Part shown: positions 41,586 to 51,093 of the stretch, piece after piece
Layout of the letters: every line of letters begins with the position of its first letter
Position numbering within the stretch: the first letter of the stretch is position 1
Assembly: GCF_024653915.1 (NCBI RefSeq)
Contig: NZ_JANLGY010000003.1
Span: 1 to 64,000 of the forward strand
DNA: 64,000 nucleotides
From: Sulfuricaulis sp.
GTDB taxonomy: Bacteria > Pseudomonadota > Gammaproteobacteria > Acidiferrobacterales > Sulfurifustaceae
Reading direction: 5' to 3'
Notes under the pieces: generated by a model
Told to the model about the DNA's origin: nothing
Database searches by the model: none
What the model saw: only the letters and a program-made list of their open reading frames with translations
Position numbers and translations under genes: made by a program

Positions 41586-43004
41586 TTAATAACGATAGTG
41601 GTCCGGCTTGTACGGGCCGTCGATTGGCACGCTGATGTAATCGGCCTGGACCTTGGAGAGCGGAGTAAGATGCGCGCCGATCTTCTTCAAATGCAGGCGC
41701 GCCACTTTCTCGTCGAGCTTCTTTGGCAGCACGTACACCTTTTTTTCGTACTTGGCGGTATTCTGAAACAGCTCCATCTGCGCAATAGTTTGGTTCGAGA
41801 ACGATGCCGACATTACGAACGAGGGATGGCCGGTGGCGCAGCCCAGGTTCACCAGCCGCCCCTTGGCCAGCACAATGATCTTCTTGCCGTCGGGGAAGAT
41901 CACGTGATCCACCTGCGGCTTGATCTCCTCCCATTTGTAGTTTTTCTCGAGCGAAGCGATGTCGATCTCGGAGTCGAAGTGGCCGATGTTGCACACGATG
42001 GCCTCGTTCTTCATCGCTTTCATATGGTCATGGTTGATGACATGCACGTTACCGGTGGCGGTGACGAATATGTCGGCCAGTGCCGCCGCCTCATCCATGG
42101 TCACCACGCGGTAACCTTCCATCGAGGCCTGTAGTGCGCAGATTGGGTCGATCTCGGTCACCCACACGGTCGCGCCCATGCCGCGAAAGGCCTGCGCGCA
42201 GCCCTTGCCGACGTCGCCATAGCCGAGCACGAGGCAGATCTTGCCAGCGATCATGACATCGGTGGCGCGTTTGATGCCATCGATGAGCGATTCGCGACAG
42301 CCGTACAGATTGTCGAATTTGGATTTGGTGACGGAATCGTTGACGTTGAACGCGGGGAACGGTAACCGTCCCTCTTTTTCCATCTGGTACAGGCGATGCA
42401 CGCCCGTGGTTGTCTCTTCGGTGACGCCACGGATGTTCTTGAGAATGTTCGAATACCAGCCGGGTTTGGTTTCGAGACGCTTTTTAATCGAGGCGAACAG
42501 AACGCGTTCTTCTTCGCAGGTGGGTTTGCTGATGAGCGTGGCGTCCTTCTCGGCGCGCGAACCAAGCGTGATCAGCAGCGTGGCGTCGCCGCCATCGTCG
42601 AGAATCATGTTGGGGGCACCACCGTCGGTCCACTCGAAAATACGATGGGTATAGTCCCAGTATTCCTCGAGGGTCTCGCCCTTGAAGGCGAATACCGGTG
42701 TGCCGGACGCGGCGATCGCGGAGGCGGCATGATCCTGGGTGGAGTAGATGTTGCACGAGGCCCAGCGGATGTCGGCGCCGAGCGCCTTGAGCGTCTCGAT
42801 CAGCACCGCGGTCTGGATGGTCATGTGTAGCGAGCCGGCCACGCGCGCGCCCTTCAATGGCTGCTTGGCGCCGTATTCCCCGCGCAACGCCATGAGACCG
42901 GGCATTTCGGTCTCGGCGATCTCGATTTCCTTGCGGCCCCAGGGGGCGAGGTTGATGTCGGCGACTTTATAATCGGAGAACTTCGGATTGATGACTGCGT
43001 TCAT
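41586..43004 (-). CDS. ahcY: adenosylhomocysteinase
   Basis: NAD-dependent hydrolase splitting S-adenosylhomocysteine into adenosine and homocysteine, 472 residues. Substrate-domain features include [21 protein letters not shown]; the NAD site is [18 protein letters not shown]; the C-terminus KPDHYRY contains the conserved Lys and Tyr. The ATG at 43004 has AGGAG about 7 bp upstream. A SAH riboswitch occupies its leader, so expression should rise with SAH. Confidence 0.98.
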   Translation of the reverse strand: MNAVINPKFSDYKVADINLAPWGRKEIEIAETEMPGLMALRGEYGAKQPLKGARVAGSLHMTIQTAVLIETLKALGADIRWASCNIYSTQDHAASAIAASGTPVFAFKGETLEEYWDYTHRIFEWTDGGAPNMILDDGGDATLLITLGSRAEKDATLISKPTCEEERVLFASIKKRLETKPGWYSNILKNIRGVTEETTTGVHRLYQMEKEGRLPFPAFNVNDSVTKSKFDNLYGCRESLIDGIKRATDVMIAGKICLVLGYGDVGKGCAQAFRGMGATVWVTEIDPICALQASMEGYRVVTMDEAAALADIFVTATGNVHVINHDHMKAMKNEAIVCNIGHFDSEIDIASLEKNYKWEEIKPQVDHVIFPDGKKIIVLAKGRLVNLGCATGHPSFVMSASFSNQTIAQMELFQNTAKYEKKVYVLPKKLDEKVARLHLKKIGAHLTPLSKVQADYISVPIDGPYKPDHYRY

Positions 43005-43026
43005 GATGCTTGCTCCTGTACGGATT

Positions 43027-43108
43027 GAGCGAGCGCCGTTGTTTTAACTGACGTTCCCTCCGAGCCTGGCCCCGGTGTTAGCATGGGGGTGCAACGCTCC
43101 TCGGAGAG
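43027..43108 (-). ncRNA. S-adenosylhomocysteine (SAH) riboswitch
   Basis: On the minus strand the ahcY leader reads CTCCGAGGAGCGTTGCACCC, then GGGGCCAGGCTCGGAG, then AACGGCGCTCGCTC. CTCCGAG pairs with CTCGGAG to form P1; the GAGCGTTG strand can pair with CAACGGCGCTC near the 3' end to form the pseudoknot/P4. These are the conserved blocks of the SAH riboswitch class known upstream of ahcY in beta- and gammaproteobacteria. The 3' end lies about 10 bp from the ahcY ribosome-binding site, consistent with an ON switch. Boundaries are approximate. Confidence 0.88.
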
Positions 43109-43147
43109 CAACGCCTCGCCGCGGAGTGCGGCGACGGTAAAAAAACT

Positions 43148-44332
43148 TTAGCCGATGGCGGCGCTCCGCGCCTTGATGCCAGCGGCCTCACGCAATACTT
43201 CAGCCTTGTCGGTGCGTTCCCAGCTGAAGCCGGCCTCGGTGCGGCCGAAATGGCCATAGGCGGCGGTCGCGAGGTACACCGGGCGCAACAAGTCGAGCAT
43301 CAGCACGATACCCTTGGGGCGCAGGTCGAAATGTTTGGTCACGAGTTCGGCAATCTTTGCGTCCGGAATTGCGCCGGTGCCGAAGGTGTCGACATGCACC
43401 GATACCGGTTTGGCGACGCCGATGGCGTAGGCGATCTGGATCTCGCACCGTGTGGCCAGACCGGCCGCAACGATGTTTTTGGCGACATAGCGCCCGGCAT
43501 AAGCAGCAGAACGGTCAACCTTGGTCGGGTCCTTGCCGGAGAAGGCGCCGCCGCCGTGACGGGCCATGCCGCCGTAGGTGTCGACAATAATCTTGCGGCC
43601 GGTCAGTCCGGCGTCACCCACCGGGCCGCCGATTTCAAACGAGCCGGTCGGGTTGATGAAATACTTGGTGTCCTTGGTAAGCCATTCTTTCGGCATCACC
43701 GGTTTCACGATTTCCTCGATCACGGCTTCCTTGAGGGTGTCGTACTTGACGCCTGGCGCGTGCTGGGTCGAGAGCACCACGGCGTCGATGCCGGCCGGCC
43801 GGTTGTCCACGTACTTCACGGTGACTTGTGACTTGGCGTCCGGGCGCAGCCAGTTGAGTTTGCTTTTGCGTATCTCGGCCTGGCGCTTTACAAGGCGATG
43901 CGCCAGCGTGATCGGCATGGGCATGAGCACGTCGGTTTCGTTTGTCGCGTAGCCGAACATCAGGCCCTGGTCTCCAGCGCCCTGTTCAAGGTCGAGGCCT
44001 TTGCCTTCGTCCACGCCGGCGGCGATGTCGGGAGATTGGCGGCCAATCGCCGTCAGCACGGTGCAGCTGTCCGGGCCAAAACCCATCTCGTCGGTGTAGC
44101 CGATGTGGCGTATCACGTCGCGCGCCACCTTGTCGAAATCCACGTTGGCTTTGGTCGTAATCTCGCCGGCGAGTACCACGAGATTATTCTTGACGAGGGT
44201 TTCGCAGGCCACGCGCGCGGTCTTGTCCTGTTTCAGGATTGAATCGAGCACGGCGTCCGAGATCTGATCGCAGACCTTGTCCGGATGACCTTCGGATACC
44301 GATTCAGAAGTAAAAAGAAAACTGTCCGACAT
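43148..44332 (-). CDS. metK: S-adenosylmethionine synthetase
   Basis: Makes SAM from methionine and ATP, 394 residues. It starts [30 protein letters not shown] (ATG at 44332; a TTG two codons earlier is less likely). The [12 protein letters not shown] (about 115-126) and [19 protein letters not shown] motifs are canonical. It is upstream of ahcY, and product SAH feeds back through the riboswitch between them. Confidence 0.98.
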   Translation of the reverse strand: MSDSFLFTSESVSEGHPDKVCDQISDAVLDSILKQDKTARVACETLVKNNLVVLAGEITTKANVDFDKVARDVIRHIGYTDEMGFGPDSCTVLTAIGRQSPDIAAGVDEGKGLDLEQGAGDQGLMFGYATNETDVLMPMPITLAHRLVKRQAEIRKSKLNWLRPDAKSQVTVKYVDNRPAGIDAVVLSTQHAPGVKYDTLKEAVIEEIVKPVMPKEWLTKDTKYFINPTGSFEIGGPVGDAGLTGRKIIVDTYGGMARHGGGAFSGKDPTKVDRSAAYAGRYVAKNIVAAGLATRCEIQIAYAIGVAKPVSVHVDTFGTGAIPDAKIAELVTKHFDLRPKGIVLMLDLLRPVYLATAAYGHFGRTEAGFSWERTDKAEVLREAAGIKARSAAIG

Positions 44333-44422
44333 AAACAACCCCGATCTGGTTAGCTATTTCGCAAGGCCGCGCAGTTTACCAATCCCGGGCAAAATTGACA
44401 CGCCGACTCCAAAAACCCACTT

Positions 44423-44833
44423 TCAGCACTGCTCCCACGGCAGGCCATGAAAGCGCCAGCCACCCGTCGCGCTGCGATGGTGGCTGTCGTCCAGCTGGCC
44501 TTCGAAGCCTTCGGCCACATTGTAGACATCGCTGATCCCGGCCTCGATCAGGACCTTGCCGGCCTCCAGTGAGCGCACCCCGCTGCGGCAGATAAGCACT
44601 ACCGGCGCGGCCCCAGCCGCCCCACCCAGCATGGCCTGGCGTACCATTTTGACGAAGTTAGTGTTCACCTTCCAATCGGGTTCATCGATCCAGGGGATGT
44701 GGATGGCGCCCGCGGGATGCCCGACGAACAGAAATTCCATGTGCGAGCGCACATCCACCAAGAGCGCGTTCGGATAGTCCTGGACGAACTTGTGCGCCTC
44801 TTTGGGGCTCAGGGTTTTGACGGCTTCGGTCAT
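44423..44833 (-). CDS. rhodanese-like sulfurtransferase
   Basis: A single rhodanese domain of 136 residues: ALLVDVRSHMEFLFVGHPAGAIHIPW (about 24-49) and the active-site loop VLICRSGVRS with the catalytic Cys. The C-terminus GWRFHGLPWEQC is typical of a small clade of proteobacterial rhodaneses. It is divergent from ttcA (57 bp between starts), suggesting a shared promoter region and a possible sulfur-donor role; that link is inferred. Confidence 0.88.
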   Translation of the reverse strand: MTEAVKTLSPKEAHKFVQDYPNALLVDVRSHMEFLFVGHPAGAIHIPWIDEPDWKVNTNFVKMVRQAMLGGAAGAAPVVLICRSGVRSLEAGKVLIEAGISDVYNVAEGFEGQLDDSHHRSATGGWRFHGLPWEQC

Positions 44834-44890
44834 TCAATCCTCACTTCAGGTATGCCCAGTCGGGCGGCGATTGGGCATACTAGGCAGATT

Positions 44891-45655
44891 ATGCTCCCTG
44901 CCACTGTCTTGCCCAACCCGATAATCAGACCGCGCGCGCCCAAGCCATTAATGCGGTCCGCCGGCTCGGCGATCATGGATTTTTCCATGATACGCCCGGG
45001 GGATCGTGTCCTGCTCGGACTTTCCGGTGGCAAGGACAGTTTGTCGCTATTGCATGTGCTGCTCGAGCTGCGCGACAAGGCCCCGGTACGCTTCGAGCTC
45101 GGCGCGGCCACGGTCGATCCCTGCATCGAGGGCTTCGACCCTTCCTTCCTGAAAGACTACGTCTCGGCTCTGGATGTTCCCTATTTTTACCGGCGCCAGG
45201 ATATTGTCGGTCGGGCGCTCAAGACCATGCGCGGGGATTCCTTCTGCGCCTACTGTTCACGCATGCGCCGCGGCATATTGTATGCGACCGCGCGCGACCA
45301 GGGATACAACGTGCTGGCGCTGGCACATCATCTGGACGACCTCGCCGAATCATTTCTGATGAGCGCCTTCTATGGCGGCAGCCTGCGCACCATGAAGGCG
45401 CACTACGTGAATGATGCTGGCGATCTGCGCATCATCCGGCCTTTTGTGTATGCGCGTGAGCGTCAGACTCGTGATTTTGCCCTTCGCGCCGGGCTTCCCG
45501 CCATCATGGATAACTGCCCGGCCTGTTTCAGCATGCCCAGCCAACGCATGCACATTAAGTCCCTGCTTTCAGATCAGGAAAAGACACAAAAAGGATTATT
45601 TTCCAATTTATTGACTGCAATTCGACCACTTATGTCTGAAAGAGCACCGAAATGA
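44891..45655 (+). CDS. ttcA: tRNA 2-thiocytidine biosynthesis protein TtcA-like
   Basis: Adenylates C32 of tRNA for thiolation using an Fe-S cluster; 254 residues from the ATG at 44891. The PP-loop is SGGKDSLSLL; cluster ligands fit CAYCSRMRRG (CxxC) and the third Cys in NCPACF. It is shorter than E. coli TtcA (311) at both ends. An earlier start at 44699 would run across the rhodanese gene and is rejected. It is divergent from the rhodanese, a plausible sulfur source. Confidence 0.85.
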   Translation: MLPATVLPNPIIRPRAPKPLMRSAGSAIMDFSMIRPGDRVLLGLSGGKDSLSLLHVLLELRDKAPVRFELGAATVDPCIEGFDPSFLKDYVSALDVPYFYRRQDIVGRALKTMRGDSFCAYCSRMRRGILYATARDQGYNVLALAHHLDDLAESFLMSAFYGGSLRTMKAHYVNDAGDLRIIRPFVYARERQTRDFALRAGLPAIMDNCPACFSMPSQRMHIKSLLSDQEKTQKGLFSNLLTAIRPLMSERAPK

Positions 45656-45720
45656 ATTGTAATTTATCCTCGTATACATTCTATGCTCGTTAATAAAATT
45701 TATATGTTAAAAGTGGTTAA

Positions 45721-46584
45721 TTAATTCACTTTAACTGGTTTATAACCTGCAATATGGGATTTTATTATTGAAAAAAAGCGTGATTCCACACGAGGATGAT
45801 TAGCATATTGGTCTAGCCCGCCTTCCATGGAGTTTGAAACCAATTCCAGCCGCGTTCCACTGTCAGGATGGGTTTTGAACATCAATGAAACCGCATCATC
45901 CTGGGGATTGATGGAGGCGAGTGTCTGTAAAACCGAGGGTAACCCATAAGGGTCATATCCGGCGCGTGCCGCAACAACCACCCCTGCACGGTCGGCCGCA
46001 AATTCATCCTCCTTGTCGAGTCCGCGCGTGTAGATCTCGGTACCGGCGCTGACAATCTTGTTGAATTCTTCCTTGCCCTTCTTTTCGGCGTAACTGCTCA
46101 GGGCATCCCCGGCCAGCCCGGCGAGTGCGCCCTTGCGCATGGTCTTAAGCGCGTGTTTCTCCACCACATGCGTGACTTCATGGGCCAGCACGCCGGCCAG
46201 CTCAGCCTCATCACGCATGCGCAGCAGCATCCCGCGCGTGATAAAAATATAACCTCCCGGTGTCGCGAAGGCGTTTACGCCGTCGGTGTCGACCACGGCG
46301 AAATGCCAGGGGAGATTGGGGCGGTCGGAGTGCATGGCGATCCACTGCCCCACGCGATTCACATAGGCTTGCAGCTTGGCGTCATTCACGGGTGGCGCGG
46401 CCCCGAGCAGGTTTGCTGCCACGCCTTTGCCGATTTCAATCTCGTCGGCATCGGAGGGCTCCTTCAAGACCTTGAGTTTTTCTTTGACGTCCTTCAGCTT
46501 GTCAAAGTCGAGCTTGAGCGCATGGGCCACGGGCGCCAGCAGCGAGACTGCCAGCAACAAAACAACAGGAATGCGGATTTTCAT
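45721..46584 (-). CDS. periplasmic M48-family metalloprotease
   Basis: A 287-residue zinc protease with a signal peptide (MKIRIPVVLLLAVSLLAPVAHA). The zinc motif is HEVTHVVEKHA (about 145-155), with the third ligand Glu in EFAADRAG. A conserved HPDSGTRLE-like segment near the C-terminus resembles the LoiP/BepA group. It lies 12 bp downstream of the SH3 protein gene in the same operon. Envelope quality control is the likely role. Confidence 0.9.
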   Translation of the reverse strand: MKIRIPVVLLLAVSLLAPVAHALKLDFDKLKDVKEKLKVLKEPSDADEIEIGKGVAANLLGAAPPVNDAKLQAYVNRVGQWIAMHSDRPNLPWHFAVVDTDGVNAFATPGGYIFITRGMLLRMRDEAELAGVLAHEVTHVVEKHALKTMRKGALAGLAGDALSSYAEKKGKEEFNKIVSAGTEIYTRGLDKEDEFAADRAGVVVAARAGYDPYGLPSVLQTLASINPQDDAVSLMFKTHPDSGTRLELVSNSMEGGLDQYANHPRVESRFFSIIKSHIAGYKPVKVN

Positions 46585-46596
46585 GGGTGCCTCCGT

Positions 46597-47223
46597 TTAT
46601 TCAGGTTTCGGCAGGGCAGGGACGTTGCTTTCCCTGAGCCCCGCCGCCTTGGCGTATTCACGTGCCTGACTCGTTGTGACGCTGTAACCATCGACCTTTT
46701 TCACCGCGGCCGGATCGGGCTTGGCATTTTTGAGTTCCTCGGCGCTCATGCCGCGGATGCCGGTGGTGGCCACGATGCCCTGCGAACCGGAACGGCCGGT
46801 CTGGCCGACATTTTTCAGGACGGCCAGACCGCCGGATTTTTTGGCCTCCGGGCCTTCGCCCACCCGCACTTGGTGCAGTTTGGCCCAGCCGGTTTTGCCC
46901 TTGGAAGAAATGCGCATCCAGCCGCCTTGCCGCTCAAGGATGTCCACCGCGGTGTTCGCCGGCAGTTGGCCGGCAGGCTTGGCGTCGCGGTAGGGCGTCG
47001 CCATCAGGTCCACCGCCGAACGCGTGGTGCCGGTTTCCCGCACAGCCGTGCCGGTACTCTTGGCAGCAGTTGCAGTTGCCGCCGCACCAGTGTTCATGGC
47101 GACAGTGCTGGTTTCAGTAGTGGCGGCAGTGCCAGCATTTTTTACGGTACTGGTTTCCTCAGCACAGGCTGCATTGAGCGTGGCGAGACCGACGAGTGAT
47201 ACCAGTGTGATTAATCGTTTCAT
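46597..47223 (-). CDS. exported bacterial SH3-domain protein
   Basis: A 208-residue protein. The signal peptide MKRLITLVSLVGLATLNAACA has a Cys near the cleavage site but a poor lipobox, so lipoprotein status is uncertain. A long Thr/Ala-rich linker (about 25-75) leads to an SH3_3 domain: ATPYRDAKPAGQLPANTAVDILERQGGWMRISSKGKTGWAKLHQVR. The ATG at 47223, preceded by GGGAGG and overlapping the cyclase stop (ATGA), is chosen. Binding of cell-wall or envelope ligands is inferred. Confidence 0.82.
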   Translation of the reverse strand: MKRLITLVSLVGLATLNAACAEETSTVKNAGTAATTETSTVAMNTGAAATATAAKSTGTAVRETGTTRSAVDLMATPYRDAKPAGQLPANTAVDILERQGGWMRISSKGKTGWAKLHQVRVGEGPEAKKSGGLAVLKNVGQTGRSGSQGIVATTGIRGMSAEELKNAKPDPAAVKKVDGYSVTTSQAREYAKAAGLRESNVPALPKPE

Positions 47224-49106
47224 GAAGCCTCCCAAGTTGGTTCGTATAGATGAATCTTGCCTTCCTTGCCCTTGAGCGTAACGAGGCCATGATCGGTAAA
47301 GGCGCATTGCGCATGACAGGCATCGCGCACGGTAGCCGAAACCAGTATCCGGGAACGACCGCGGGTGGCGCCCTCGATCCGGCTGGCGGTGTTCACGGTG
47401 TCGCCGATCACGGTGTAATCCTGACGATGTATCGGAGAGCCGATGAAGCCTACCACCGCTTCGCCGGTATGGAGGCCGATGCCGATGTTGAAATTTTCAC
47501 CCTCGGGACCGAGCTCCTGACGGAACCGCAGCAGTGTCTGTTCCATCTCGCGCGCGCACTCAAGAGCGCGACGGGCGTGATCCGGTTGATCCGTCGGCGC
47601 GCCCCAGAAGGCCATGATCGCATCGCCGATGTATTTGTCCAGCGTTCCCTGATGACGAAAAATGACTTCGACCTGCAAGCTGAAATAACGATTGAGCAGA
47701 TCAACGATCTCCGGCGCCGATTTACGCTCCGACAGCGATGTAAAACCCTGGATGTCGGAAAACAGCACCGTGATCTCGCGTTTCTGACCGGAAAGCGAGG
47801 CGTCGGTTTCGCCTTTCTCTACCAGCCCCGCGACCACGCGTGGATCGAGAAAGCGTGAAAACAGTTGCGTGACGCGTTGGCGGTCGCGGCGCTCGAGCCA
47901 GTGGGCGCGCACGGCGGATGGCACGAAAAAAATCCACGCAAACAGCAGCGGGCTAACAATGGGAATGACGGTGCGGCCGAATGCCAATCCGGCCCACCCG
48001 CCCACAACCAGCGTCAGGGTCAACAGCAGCAATCCGATTCCTTGGGGCAGGGGGCTCACGCCGCGCGTAAACGCTGTGGCCAGCGCTAGCAGCACGAATG
48101 CCGTGAGCGCGGGCATGAACCAGGAGGGCGCATTGCGCAGACGTTCACCATTCTTGAGATTGCCAATCATGGTCGCGAGTATCTCCGTCCCCGGAAAATC
48201 CGCACCCATGGGGGTGACCTTAAGATCGTGCAGGCCCGAGGCGGTGGTACCGATGATCACGATCTTGCCGCGAAATTCATCCGTGGGACGCTGCGGGTTT
48301 TTACGTTCGAAGTCCGTGAAGACGTCGAAGAAAGATACCGTGGCATAAGACTTTGGCGGTCCATGCCAGGTGATCATGAGACTTTCTGTTTCCGGCACGG
48401 CGTAACCAAGGTCGCGCGCCACGCGCACGGGCAGTGACGGGATGTGCCAGCCGTAAGCGTTGAGTTGCATCGGGTAGCGGCGAACCACGCCGTCGGTATC
48501 TGCAAAAACGTTGATGGTGCCGAGGCGCCCGGTTTCGGCAAGCCCCTGCAGCGGCAGCAGCAGCGCGGCGCGCGCCTCGGTATCGGCCTTGGGGCCGGCC
48601 GTGGCATTTTTGAGGTTTTTCAGCGGGTAGCCGTTACCACGTTCAGCCTGCGGCGGCGCCGACAGGCGCACCATGGGGAAGTAGACGTTGGGCAGCGCCA
48701 CCGCCGTGCGCACAAAATAAAGGTCATCGGCCATGTGTTCCCTTTGCGGGTCGATGAACAGGATGTCGAACACGATAGCCGCCGGCTGCTGGCGTGCCAG
48801 CCCCTCGAGCAGCTGTCCGTACACCGCGCGGGTCCAGGGATAGCGCCCGTATTCGGGCACCATGGCCTCGAGCGTGGGTTCGTCGATATCGATCATGACG
48901 ATGCCGGGGTCGGCGGGGAGGCGCAAGGCCAGACTGCGCAGGTTCCAATCGAGGTAAAGATTTTCGAGGCGGCTGACGGCGTTCCAGTGCGCCGCCGCCA
49001 GCGCCGCCAACCAGACGATGGCGGCGAGCACAAACGGGGTGTGCCGCCGCGCCGTTTTTGTAATCGAAAACGAAGCCCTACTCGCTACGCTCGTTCGTCC
49101 TGACAT
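47220..49106 (-). CDS. CHASE2-domain class III adenylate cyclase
   Basis: A 628-residue membrane cyclase. An N-terminal TM (about 25-43) precedes a periplasmic CHASE2 domain (about 48-320; IVMIDIDEPTLEAM, GKIVIIGTTASGLHDLKVTP), three TM helices (about 330-400) and a cyclase domain. Metal-binding aspartates lie in VLFSDIQGFTSLSE and YIGDAIMAFWG. Lys in LDKYIGD and Asp in RQDYTVIGD fit adenine recognition, so cAMP is the predicted product. The ATG at 49106 is chosen over an upstream start with out-of-family sequence. The SH3 and M48 genes are coupled downstream. Confidence 0.9.
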   Translation of the reverse strand: MSGRTSVASRASFSITKTARRHTPFVLAAIVWLAALAAAHWNAVSRLENLYLDWNLRSLALRLPADPGIVMIDIDEPTLEAMVPEYGRYPWTRAVYGQLLEGLARQQPAAIVFDILFIDPQREHMADDLYFVRTAVALPNVYFPMVRLSAPPQAERGNGYPLKNLKNATAGPKADTEARAALLLPLQGLAETGRLGTINVFADTDGVVRRYPMQLNAYGWHIPSLPVRVARDLGYAVPETESLMITWHGPPKSYATVSFFDVFTDFERKNPQRPTDEFRGKIVIIGTTASGLHDLKVTPMGADFPGTEILATMIGNLKNGERLRNAPSWFMPALTAFVLLALATAFTRGVSPLPQGIGLLLLTLTLVVGGWAGLAFGRTVIPIVSPLLFAWIFFVPSAVRAHWLERRDRQRVTQLFSRFLDPRVVAGLVEKGETDASLSGQKREITVLFSDIQGFTSLSERKSAPEIVDLLNRYFSLQVEVIFRHQGTLDKYIGDAIMAFWGAPTDQPDHARRALECAREMEQTLLRFRQELGPEGENFNIGIGLHTGEAVVGFIGSPIHRQDYTVIGDTVNTASRIEGATRGRSRILVSATVRDACHAQCAFTDHGLVTLKGKEGKIHLYEPTWEAS

Positions 49107-49181
49107 AAGATAACAGACTAACCCAGCAGGGAGCGGAGTCCAAGCCGACGGGCAGGCAGCACGACGGCATGCAAACATTCA

Positions 49182-50150
49182 ATGAACCCATCACGCTCGA
49201 CGCAAGCCAGGACCGAAAGCACGGACCATTCGCTTTCTTTTTTGACGGTCAAATTGACAAAGCACAGCTTCGCCCCGCGCTACTGGCTGAGCTGGCTGTG
49301 GCTGTTTTTTCTGCGTTTCACAACGATACTCCCGCTGGCGTGGTCGCGCGTGCTCGGCGCCGGACTCGGGCTGCTCATGATGGCCAACAGAAAAAGAAGA
49401 AGAATTGCGCGCATCAATCTCGAGCTGTGTTTCCCCAGGCTCAGCCTGCGCGAGCGCGAACACTTGCGGCGACGGCATTTCATCGTGAGCGGCCAGAGTT
49501 ACGTCGATCTCGCCTATTTGGTATGGGCCTCCGAGCGTCGCATCCTGCGCAAGACGCATATCCGCGGACTGGAGCATTACCACGATCTGCGTGGGCGTAA
49601 CGTCATCCTGCTCGCACCGCATTGTGTTGGTATCAATTTTGGCGGGAGCATGATCGCGCGCGAACGCGCGATATTCACCATGGTCAAGCTGCAGGGTAAT
49701 CCGGTGGTCAATTGGTTGCTCAACCGCGCGCAAACACGCTTCAATTCCTTTCTGCTTTCACGAACACAGGGTCTGCGTCCCGTCATTCGCGGACTTAAGC
49801 AGGGTCTTGTGTTCCATTACTCACCGGATGAGGATTTCGGCGATCGCCAGTCGGTGTTCGTGCCGTTCTTCGGCGTGCCGACGGCGACGCTTACCACGCT
49901 CGGCCGGCTCGCTCACCTCACCAACGCGCTGGTGGTGCCGTGCTTCACGCGCCTGCTGCCGGATGGGGGTGGCTATGAGGTGAATTTGAAACCGCCCCTC
50001 GAGGATTTTCCGACCGGTGACCGTACGCGCGACGCTGCGCGCATGAACGCCGTGATCGAGGAGGGATTGCGCCCCATGCCCGAGCAGTACCTGTGGACCT
50101 TCAAGCTGTTCAAGACCCGACCGGGGCAGGCGCCGTCGCCCTATGGCTGA
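49182..50150 (+). CDS. LpxL/HtrB-family acyltransferase with altered active site
   Basis: A 322-residue inner-membrane acyltransferase-like protein, related to lipid A late acyltransferases. The N-terminal TM segment YWLSWLWLFFLRFTTILPLAW is followed by INLELCFPRLS and the active-site block LAPHCVGINFGG. The family motif is H-x4-(D/E); here it is His147-x4-Asn152, so the catalytic acid is missing. The GLVFHYSPDEDFG and VPFFGVPTAT segments are normal. Start ATG 49182 is the first available and lacks a strong RBS. It overlaps the next acyltransferase gene by 8 bp. Confidence 0.85.
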   Translation: MNPSRSTQARTESTDHSLSFLTVKLTKHSFAPRYWLSWLWLFFLRFTTILPLAWSRVLGAGLGLLMMANRKRRRIARINLELCFPRLSLREREHLRRRHFIVSGQSYVDLAYLVWASERRILRKTHIRGLEHYHDLRGRNVILLAPHCVGINFGGSMIARERAIFTMVKLQGNPVVNWLLNRAQTRFNSFLLSRTQGLRPVIRGLKQGLVFHYSPDEDFGDRQSVFVPFFGVPTATLTTLGRLAHLTNALVVPCFTRLLPDGGGYEVNLKPPLEDFPTGDRTRDAARMNAVIEEGLRPMPEQYLWTFKLFKTRPGQAPSPYG

Positions 50151-51066
50151 CGCGCGGCTGAGTGATTTCGCGCATCCGCGCTACTGGTTGACGTGGGTCG
50201 GGCTTGGCTTCATGCGCGTCATAAGCTGGCTGCCGTCGCCGGCCATAGCATTAGTCGGCGGCGCACTCGGAATGCTGTTGTACGTTCTGCACGCCCCGCG
50301 CCGGCACGTGGTGCACGTCAATCTCCAGCTTTGTTTTCCGCAGCTTTCTCGGGGGGCGCGGGCGCGTATTGCTCGACAGCACTTTCGTGCCTTCGGCCAG
50401 ACACTGCTCGACATCGGCATCACCTGGTGGTCATCGGCAGCGCGCCTGAAACGGCTCACGCGCTTTCGTGGTCGCGAGCACTACGACAACGCCCTGCGTG
50501 ACAACAAAAACATCATTCTGCTGGCACCGCATTTTCTTGGGCTCGAGTATGGCGGCATGCGCCTTTCGGTCGAACGGCCGATGGTCACGGTGTTCCGCCA
50601 TCCGGCGAATAAATTATTGAGCGTGGTGATGGAACGCGCGCGGTCGCGCTTCTATCTCCGGCTGGTGGAACACATCCAGTCATTCACGACGCTCGTGAAG
50701 CAAACCAGGAAAGGCGTGCCGTTGTATTACCTGCCGGACCAGGACGCCGGTTTGCGCAACGCGGTATTCGCGCCCTTCTTCGGTGTGCCGGCAGCGACCT
50801 TTGTCGTGTTGCCGCGGCTGGCGAAGATGACAGACGCCGTGGTGGTTCCCTGTATCACGCGCCAGCTGTCGTGGGGACGAGGTTACGAGATCGAATTCCG
50901 TCCACCGTTGAAGGATTTCCCCTCTGGCGACCCAGTGACGGACACTACACGCATGAACCAGGAAATCCAGATCGCCGTACGGGAGAGCCCGGAGCAATAT
51001 TTCTGGCTGCACAAGCGCTTCAAGACACGCCCGAAGGGTGAGCCGGATTTTTACAAGAAGGGGTGA
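50143..51066 (+). CDS. LpxL/HtrB-family lipid A acyltransferase
   Basis: A 307-residue paralogue of the preceding protein with an intact motif, His130-x4-Glu135 in LAPHFLGLEYGG. The VPLYYLPDQDAG and APFFGVPAATF segments agree with Kdo-dependent acyltransferases. It begins MADARLSDFAHPRYWLTWVGLGF, with a membrane segment near residues 17-45. It is expected to add a secondary acyl chain to lipid A on the inner membrane; which chain is unknown. Confidence 0.9.
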   Translation: MADARLSDFAHPRYWLTWVGLGFMRVISWLPSPAIALVGGALGMLLYVLHAPRRHVVHVNLQLCFPQLSRGARARIARQHFRAFGQTLLDIGITWWSSAARLKRLTRFRGREHYDNALRDNKNIILLAPHFLGLEYGGMRLSVERPMVTVFRHPANKLLSVVMERARSRFYLRLVEHIQSFTTLVKQTRKGVPLYYLPDQDAGLRNAVFAPFFGVPAATFVVLPRLAKMTDAVVVPCITRQLSWGRGYEIEFRPPLKDFPSGDPVTDTTRMNQEIQIAVRESPEQYFWLHKRFKTRPKGEPDFYKKG

Positions 51067-51093
51067 GCCGGCGAAGCCGACCTAACTATTTAG

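Noticed and set aside
41037-42134. 365-codon open frame antisense to metF and ahcY
   Set aside because: It spans two unmistakable genes on the other strand and the spacer between them.
43115-43135. TCGCCGC/GCGGCGA hairpin after metK as an intrinsic terminator
   Set aside because: On the transcribed strand it is not followed by a U-tract (the T run lies before it), so it cannot be called an intrinsic terminator.
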